This document shows, in pieces, positions 59,414 to 64,000 of a stretch of DNA of 64,000 nucleotides (position 1 is its first letter; every line of letters starts with the position of its first letter). The notes beneath the pieces are model-generated. The model saw nothing but the letters and a program-made list of their open reading frames with translations, was not told where the DNA came from and made no database searches. Both the position numbers and the translations under genes were made by a program. Source of the DNA: Prochlorococcus marinus CUG1438 (GTDB taxonomy: Bacteria > Cyanobacteriota > Cyanobacteriia > PCC-6307 > Cyanobiaceae); assembly GCA_017644325.1 (NCBI GenBank), contig JAEPLS010000002.1, positions 347,336 to 411,335 on the forward strand. The letters run 5' to 3'.

Positions 59414-60970
59414 TTAATCTGGCAAGTTGAAACTATTTATATTTAATCTTGAACCTATTTTATGTGCACAAGCATACCCGCTAAAAGCTACCGCATTGAG
59501 TCCTTGTCCAGGGAAGCATGAATCCCCGACACAGTAAAGGTTTTTAATTTTTGTAGTATTAAAAGGCATTGGCAAAAGTCCAAGCAACTTTTGACTAGGA
59601 ATTGGTCCGTAACTACCTTCATATCTTCCAAGAAACTTTTTGTGGGTTTTTGGAGTTCCAATTTCTTTGTGATCAATATTATTTTCGAGATTAGGTATGA
59701 TAGTAGAAATCTTTTCAACAAGAAATGTGAAATATTCCTCTTTCTTTTGAAGGTATTCTTTTCTTGAAAGACCTTCCCATTCACTCATTGATGAAGGAGT
59801 AAATGCATGGACGATATGCTTTCCTTCTGGAGCCAAAGACGAGTCAAGCAAAGTGGGTATAGAAACAAAAATCACCCCCTTTTCACTTTCTAATTCATCC
59901 CAGTTCTCAACAATTATATGATGACAATTGAAGTTATTGCTTATAGCATTTTTTTCTATCCCAAGGTGCATTGAGACAAAAGAAGGAGAAGCTTTATAAG
60001 TATCTGACCACTTATGTTCACTTTTCGGCACGTTTTTACTTGTAATTAATCCTTTCTTTTTCCCTTTTAGTCCAAATGTATCCCATCTAGTTGAATTAGA
60101 TACGATGACATTTGAGTGAATTTCCTCCCCGTTTGAAAGTTTAACTCCTACCGCCCTCTCATTCTTTAAAAGTATTTCAGTAACATTAGCCTTATAGCGA
60201 ATTTTTCCTCCTAATTTTTCCATACCAGAAACTAATTTCTCGGCTATTTTTCCTACACCCCCTCTGGGATAATTTATACCGCCCGCATGCCTATCTGTAA
60301 AAACCATTCCTGCATTAATCATGGGAGTTTTGAGGGCTGGCATGACTGACCAACAAAAACATTCAATATCTATAAATTTTAAGAGTTCAGGATCCTTTAT
60401 AAACTTCCTTGCAACATCTCCCGCATTTACCGGTAACCATCTAGCTAAACCTAAACAAGATAAAGGAGATTTAAAAAAAACTTTTAAAAGGTAACTGGGA
60501 TCCTCAATTGATAAAAGAGGCATTGTATCTAAACAATTAAATACATTTGCACAAGTATCATAGAATTTTTTTATGCCCTCTTTTTCATTTGGGAAACTTG
60601 CTGATAATTTTCTAATAAATTGATCATAATTTTTATCTACGGCAATATTAAAATTATTTGGGAGATGATATTCCAGTTGCACTGGATCAGGTATCGTTTC
60701 GCATTTTTCATTTACATCTTTTAGAGCACGAGTTAATAAATTGGTATAACCTTTATCACCAAATCCAAATATCATTGAAGCTCCGACATCAAAGGTATAA
60801 CCTTTTCTCTTAAAAGAACCCCCACTTCCTCCTGGAATTATATATTTTTCTAGAACTAAAACTTTAGCCCCCTTCGCAGCTAGTTGTGATGCTGTAACTA
60901 ACCCTCCTATTCCTGAACCAATAATGATTGCATCGAAATTTGCCTTATTAATTTCATTTTTGAGTCTCAT
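59414..60970 (-). CDS. crtH: carotenoid (prolycopene) isomerase
   Basis: CrtISO converts poly-cis to all-trans lycopene in the plant/cyanobacterial carotenoid pathway. The FAD-binding motif DAIIIGSGIGGLVTASQLAA starts near residue 14, followed by VLEKYIIPGGSGGSFKRKGY and FDVGASMIFGFG. The C-terminal flavin signature is NLYCVGDSCFPGQGLNAVAF. Size (518 aa) and these blocks favour CrtH over phytoene desaturase. It lies 12 bp downstream of trmFO. Together with the CrtL-type cyclase and crtE in this window it covers three carotenoid steps. Confidence 0.92.
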   Translation of the reverse strand: MRLKNEINKANFDAIIIGSGIGGLVTASQLAAKGAKVLVLEKYIIPGGSGGSFKRKGYTFDVGASMIFGFGDKGYTNLLTRALKDVNEKCETIPDPVQLEYHLPNNFNIAVDKNYDQFIRKLSASFPNEKEGIKKFYDTCANVFNCLDTMPLLSIEDPSYLLKVFFKSPLSCLGLARWLPVNAGDVARKFIKDPELLKFIDIECFCWSVMPALKTPMINAGMVFTDRHAGGINYPRGGVGKIAEKLVSGMEKLGGKIRYKANVTEILLKNERAVGVKLSNGEEIHSNVIVSNSTRWDTFGLKGKKKGLITSKNVPKSEHKWSDTYKASPSFVSMHLGIEKNAISNNFNCHHIIVENWDELESEKGVIFVSIPTLLDSSLAPEGKHIVHAFTPSSMSEWEGLSRKEYLQKKEEYFTFLVEKISTIIPNLENNIDHKEIGTPKTHKKFLGRYEGSYGPIPSQKLLGLLPMPFNTTKIKNLYCVGDSCFPGQGLNAVAFSGYACAHKIGSRLNINSFNLPD

Positions 60971-60982
60971 AATTCTTTTATT

Positions 60983-62395
60983 CTAGTTAGTTTTGATAAG
61001 TAAGTGATCTTTTATACAATGAGAATCTAATATTTTTTTAAACTCATTTAAAGATTTTGTAGATCTCTCTTGATATGCTTTATACCTCAATCTTTTATCC
61101 TTTATTTTTTTACTCAATTCTGGGACCAAGCCAAATGAAGCAGGCATTGGCTGAAATTTATTTTTATTTTGATTAGACAGAATTTGATTTCTATTACTAA
61201 TGAAATTTATTAAAGAACCAATCATTGATTCACCAGGAAAAGTTACTGGTTTTTTACCCCTAGCTAATAAGGATGCATTTATTCCTGCTAGCAATCCCCC
61301 TGCTGTGGCCGCAGCATATCCTTCCGTACCTGTTATCTGCCCAGCGGCTAGAAGAGTTTCTCTTTTCATGAATTGGAGTGTTGGGTGAAGTAATTTTGGA
61401 GATTCTAAAAAAGTATTTCTATGCATTACTCCAAAACGAACAAACTCTGCATTTTCTAAACCAGGAATCATCCTAAAAATTCTTTGTTGTTCAGCCCATT
61501 TCAGATTGGTTTGAAAACCGACAATATTAAGTAGCTTCCCTTCAAGATCCTCCATCCTTAGTTGAACGATTGCGTGAGGCCGATTTTTTAATCTATTTTC
61601 CCTATCAAATAAATCTCCCCACTTTGGATTCCATAACCCAATAGATTTGAGAGGTCCATATCTCATAGTGTCAATACCTCTTCTAGCAATTTCTTCTATA
61701 GGCAAACAAGCTTCAAAGAAATTAGCAGATTCTTTTTCAAATTCTTTTAGACTAACTTGTTCTCCTTTTATTAGTTCGTTTCTGAAGTAAATGTATTCAT
61801 TTTTATTCATCGGACAATTGAGATATGCCGGATCTCCTTTGTCGTATCTACTAGCTTTAAACGCAATCTCTTTATCAATAGAATCGCCATAAATTATTGG
61901 ACTAGCGGCATCAAAAAAATGGCAGGAATCAATACCTGTAAAAAATCGAATTTTGCTGGCCAATTCATCTGCAGTCAATGGACCAGTTGCGAGGATAGTT
62001 ATATTTTCTTTGCTTGGAAGATCCAGTTGTTCAAATCTCTTGATTTCGATTAAAGGATGATTAGATAAAGCCACAGTCAAAGCCCTACTAAATTTAGATC
62101 TATCGACCGCTAAAGCACCTCCAGCGGGCACAGAAAATTTATCCGCTGTTTGAACTATCAATGAATTAAAAAATCTTAGTTCCTTTTGCAATAACCCCGC
62201 AGCTCTATCAGAACTTAAAGACCCAAAACTATTGCTACAGACCAGTTCTCCAAATTCATCTGTATGATGAGCTGGAGTTGATTTGAAAGGTCTCATTTCA
62301 ACTAATTTTACTGGTACCCCAGAATTTGCCACCTGCCAAGCAGCTTCAGAACCTGCAAGACCTGCACCAATAATTATTACTTCTTTATCTCTCAA
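60983..62395 (-). CDS. trmFO: tRNA (uracil-5-)-methyltransferase, folate/FAD-dependent
   Basis: It forms ribothymidine at position 54 of tRNA using methylene-THF and FADH2. FAD motif [20 protein letters not shown] is at residues 6-25, then [36 protein letters not shown] and [20 protein letters not shown], all hallmarks of the Gid/TrmFO family. Length 470 aa is normal. psbY lies 6 bp upstream on the same strand, and crtH 12 bp downstream. Confidence 0.95.
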   Translation of the reverse strand: MRDKEVIIIGAGLAGSEAAWQVANSGVPVKLVEMRPFKSTPAHHTDEFGELVCSNSFGSLSSDRAAGLLQKELRFFNSLIVQTADKFSVPAGGALAVDRSKFSRALTVALSNHPLIEIKRFEQLDLPSKENITILATGPLTADELASKIRFFTGIDSCHFFDAASPIIYGDSIDKEIAFKASRYDKGDPAYLNCPMNKNEYIYFRNELIKGEQVSLKEFEKESANFFEACLPIEEIARRGIDTMRYGPLKSIGLWNPKWGDLFDRENRLKNRPHAIVQLRMEDLEGKLLNIVGFQTNLKWAEQQRIFRMIPGLENAEFVRFGVMHRNTFLESPKLLHPTLQFMKRETLLAAGQITGTEGYAAATAGGLLAGINASLLARGKKPVTFPGESMIGSLINFISNRNQILSNQNKNKFQPMPASFGLVPELSKKIKDKRLRYKAYQERSTKSLNEFKKILDSHCIKDHLLIKTN

Positions 62396-62401
62396 ATTGG
62401 A

Positions 62402-62518
62402 TTAATCCTTACCCAGAAAGTCTCTATTGAATTGCTCTCTTGCCGGTTTCTGTATATTAAATATGACCCAAGCTAAAGCAGCGATAACTGGTGCGAAAAC
62501 TACGATTGTTCTAAGCAT
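62402..62518 (-). CDS. psbY: photosystem II protein PsbY
   Basis: A 38-residue single-helix protein beginning [20 protein letters not shown] and ending in [12 protein letters not shown]. The helix spans about residues 4-20, followed by [10 protein letters not shown], which matches the PsbY pattern (APxxAAxxWxxFNI...ALxQ). PsbY is a peripheral one-helix subunit of photosystem II near cytochrome b559. The gene is short and easily missed by gene finders. It ends 6 bp before trmFO starts and may be cotranscribed with trmFO and crtH. Confidence 0.83.
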   Translation of the reverse strand: MLRTIVVFAPVIAALAWVIFNIQKPAREQFNRDFLGKD

Positions 62519-62676
62519 TTTTGAATTTCTATTGATTAAGTAATATTTTACCTTTCAACTGTAAATATAGAGAGAAATTTTAATTTTTTATTTCATAAGT
62601 TAAGAATTGTTTTTCTATTGTTCAACTGGAGATAAAAAGTTGTTTTTTTTACCTTAAAAAGGGATAATTTCATATG

Positions 62677-62784
62677 TACTCAATTTTACAAAATGGGTCG
62701 CTAGCTCAGCGGTAGAGCATCCGGCTTTTAACCGGCTGGTCCTGAGTTCGAATCTCAGGCGACCCACATTCATAAAATTGAGTA
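62677..62784. repeat. 12-bp perfect inverted repeat flanking tRNA-Lys
   Basis: TACTCAATTTTA at 62677-62688 and its exact reverse complement TAAAATTGAGTA at 62773-62784 bracket the tRNA-Lys gene. Six bases lie between each arm and the tRNA 5' end (62695) or discriminator base (62766). In the precursor transcript the arms could pair and extend the acceptor stem beyond a symmetric 6x6 internal loop. The match is seen directly; any role in processing is inference. Confidence 0.7.
62695..62766 (+). tRNA. trnK: tRNA-Lys (UUU)
   Basis: A 72-nt cloverleaf: acceptor GGGTCGC pairs fully with GCGACCC, and the D arm is GCTCAGCGGTAGAGC. The anticodon stem CCGG/CCGG encloses loop CTTTTAA with anticodon TTT. 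The T arm is CTGAGTTCGAATCTCAG and the discriminator is A; CCA is not encoded. Base pair 27-43 would be a U-C mismatch. It stands alone between psbY (divergent) and the hli gene (273 bp downstream), bracketed by a 12-bp inverted repeat. Confidence 0.95.
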
Positions 62785-62983
62785 AATGCTATAAGTTATT
62801 CCTAATAATTTAAAGTTTCAAGTAAAAAAAAACATCCCAAACAAAAAAAGAATTAAAGACTCCTTTTCTTACAGAAAATGCAAATAAAATAAATTATTAG
62901 CTATACATTTTTGTCACATTTCTGCCAAAAATAAGGATTTTTGATTACTAGAACTTATTTTCTGAAATTTTTAAAATAAATAC

Positions 62984-63013
62984 TTTACAAAGCTTCATAA
63001 AACCTGTTACAAT
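62984..63013 (+). promoter_or_regulatory. predicted sigma70-type promoter of hli
   Basis: TTTACA (62984-62989), an 18-bp spacer, and TACAAT (63008-63013) preceded by an extended -10 TG (63005-63006). Transcription would begin near 63020, leaving a leader of about 19 nt before the hli ATG at 63039. I see no Shine-Dalgarno in that leader. Confidence 0.5.
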
Positions 63014-63038
63014 CATTTACATAAATATTTTTTTTATC

Positions 63039-63146
63039 ATGACTCCAGAAGCAGAACGTTTTAATGGTTGGGCAGCAATGTTGGGTTTTGTAGCAGCAGT
63101 TGGTGCATATGTCACAACAGGTCAAATAATTCCTGGTTGGTTCTAG
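63039..63146 (+). CDS. hli: high-light-inducible protein (HLIP), 35 aa
   Basis: A one-helix chlorophyll-binding-family protein. It begins MTPEAERFNGWAAMLGFVAA and ends in TTGQIIPGWF. The AExxNGxxAMxGFxxA pattern is the HLIP signature, but the usual Arg of ExxNGR is Trp here (ERFNGWAAM). HLIPs protect photosystem II assembly and dissipate energy under high light; Prochlorococcus carries many copies. It has its own predicted promoter and a strong terminator downstream. Confidence 0.9.
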   Translation: MTPEAERFNGWAAMLGFVAAVGAYVTTGQIIPGWF

Positions 63147-63524
63147 GTTTTATACCGATAAAACTTTATAAACTTCTAAATTTATTAAATTTATTCAAAG
63201 TTTATCCATTATTAATGTTTTTACAGAAACTAATAAAGCCAACATTTTGTTGGCTTTTTTTTTTAAAAAAGCACTACTCGGTTCTATAAAAAACAAGTTA
63301 CTAAGTAAATTGATTAAATCATTAATGAAAGCCTAAATGGTCTTCTCGCAATTATTGGTTCTTGGCTGAAATTATTAATTAGATATTATTTAGTGGAAAA
63401 TGCAAGAAATAATTTTTATTAGGACTTGTATTATATTTTTTTGAAAAATTCTTATATTTTGTCAAATATATAATATCTTTAAAATCATTAAACTATATTG
63501 TTTATTAGTTAAATCATTAAAAAT
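63147..63524. other. 378-bp intergenic region after hli
   Basis: Apart from the terminator at 63238-63264 I see no gene here. The rest is AT-rich and includes three copies of AAATCATTAA (63316, 63482 and 63511), which may be chance. An unannotated small RNA cannot be excluded but nothing in the sequence supports one directly. Confidence 0.5.
63238..63264 (+). terminator. Rho-independent terminator of hli
   Basis: A 7-bp perfect stem, GCCAACA-TTT-TGTTGGC (63238-63254), is followed at once by ten T residues (63255-63264). It lies 91 bp after the hli stop. On the other strand the hairpin is followed by only three Ts, so it mainly serves plus-strand transcripts. Confidence 0.88.
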
Positions 63525-63662
63525 CTATTCTTTTAAGGGTGTTTTTTTATCTATTTTATCTAAGCATGTTGAACATAATAAATGACCCTTTTTCTTCCAA
63601 AAAGTTTTAGTGGACCGTTCTATATCTTTTCTACAAATCAAGCATTTAAATATCGGAGACAT
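63525..63662 (-). CDS. small CxxC/CxxC putative zinc-binding protein
   Basis: A 45-codon frame from ATG at 63660-63662 to TAG at 63525-63527. The peptide begins MSPIFKCLICRKDIERS and continues with LLCSTCLDKIDKK. Two CxxC knuckles (Cys7/Cys10 and Cys30/Cys33) separated by 19 residues form a likely zinc ribbon. The cysteines and basic composition make it more than a chance ORF. I know no function for it. It is convergent with hli and lies downstream of the porin gene on the same strand. Confidence 0.62.
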   Translation of the reverse strand: MSPIFKCLICRKDIERSTKTFWKKKGHLLCSTCLDKIDKKTPLKE

Positions 63663-63864
63663 TTTTAAGATTAATTATGTTAATGAAAAAGTAAAATCTT
63701 TAAAATTATTTTAAAGTTAAGGTAGTTTCAATTTTATTGTTAAATGTAATTAATGACTAGTAATTATTTTTAGTCTTTTTAAATTTCTAATAAATAAACA
63801 AGCAAATGCAAGAAAGATATGTTCAAAGGCAAAAAAAGAAAAAAATTTTTTTTTCCATTAAAAA

Positions 63865-63883
63865 GACCTGCATGTAGCAGGCC
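63865..63883 (-). terminator. terminator-like hairpin after the porin gene
   Basis: On the minus strand GGCCTGC-TACAT-GCAGGTC gives a 7-bp stem (one G-U pair) followed by TTTT, 41 bp after the porin stop. On the plus strand the stem has one A-C mismatch but is followed by five Ts. The G-U pairing favours use by the minus-strand porin transcript. Confidence 0.65.
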
Positions 63884-63923
63884 TTTTTATGTGTAAGAGA
63901 TTTTCTAAACTAAGTTATTAAAT

Positions 63924-64000
63924 TTAGAAGCTGAATGATGTCTTAACCATTACACCAGTATTGTCATCTGTATCAACAGTTGATACATCCTGTGCAAATA
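63924..64000 (-). CDS. outer-membrane porin, C-terminal end only
   Basis: The last 24 codons of a gene entering from the right end. The translated end includes DVSTVDTDDNTGVMVKTSF and finishes in a phenylalanine before TAA. A C-terminal beta-strand of alternating residues ending in Phe is the sorting signal of Gram-negative outer-membrane beta-barrels. In Prochlorococcus and marine Synechococcus the SLH-domain porins (Som-type) end this way. With so little sequence the family is likely rather than certain. Confidence 0.65.
   Translation of the reverse strand, partial: FAQDVSTVDTDDNTGVMVKTSFSF

Noticed and set aside
63068..63289. Plus-strand open frame of 73 codons overlapping hli
   Set aside because: It is out of frame with the clear HLIP and runs through the terminator; the translation is Cys/Leu-rich noise.

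Overview
The window looks like a stretch of chromosome from a high-light-adapted marine Prochlorococcus. The DNA is very AT-rich and genes are packed tightly on both strands. The gene content is that of an oxygenic phototroph with a minimal genome: lycopene cyclase, carotenoid isomerase, petH, a PsbP-like lipoprotein, psbY, a 35-residue high-light-inducible protein, Ycf54 and the clock kinase SasA. PetH lacks the usual phycobilisome-binding (CpcD-like) N-terminus, as expected for a phycobilisome-free lineage. I identify the organism from gene content and composition only; I cannot name a strain.

Layout. 1-8.9 kb: the 5' part of a GuaB-type gene, gyrA, a lycopene cyclase, a GH57 glucan enzyme, leuA and a small membrane protein. 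8.9-20.2 kb: a shortened PgpH-like membrane HD phosphohydrolase, then folD-crtE-DUF212, the NADPH block petH / zwf-opcA-cobB, a START-like protein, tRNA-Glu and sasA. 20.2-33.3 kb: two unknown small proteins, prs, malQ, a RodZ-like protein preceded by a 36-codon ORF, a UbiB-type kinase, a PLP decarboxylase, cdsA, an alpha/beta hydrolase, a GldA-type dehydrogenase and clpC. 33.4-41.8 kb: rimI, then lysA-dacA-uppS-bioB-trhO-unknown, lipA, recR and a PsbP-like lipoprotein. 41.8-55.9 kb: an ABC exporter, a small exported Cys protein and a DEAD-box helicase, then a long minus-strand run pdxJ-ycf54-recC-(ICMT-like)-recB-recD of extreme AT content. 55.9-64 kb: plsC, an exported helical protein, bolA-grxD, an unknown, a response regulator with a degenerate receiver and unusually high GC3, a membrane protein, crtH-trmFO-psbY, tRNA-Lys, hli, a small CxxC/CxxC protein and the 3' end of a porin gene.

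The genes cover central NADPH and carbon metabolism (zwf, opcA, malQ, GH57), isoprenoid and carotenoid synthesis (crtE, uppS, CrtL, crtH), cofactors (folD, bioB, lipA, pdxJ, cobB), DNA maintenance (gyrA, recR, recBCD) and photosystem upkeep. No mobile element, CRISPR array, rRNA or defence cassette is visible. The points most worth a second look are the atypical response regulator, a 12-bp perfect inverted repeat flanking tRNA-Lys, a possible compact c-di-AMP circuit (dacA plus the shortened PgpH), and several very small genes (psbY, hli, a CxxC/CxxC protein, a 36-codon ORF) that automatic annotation could miss.
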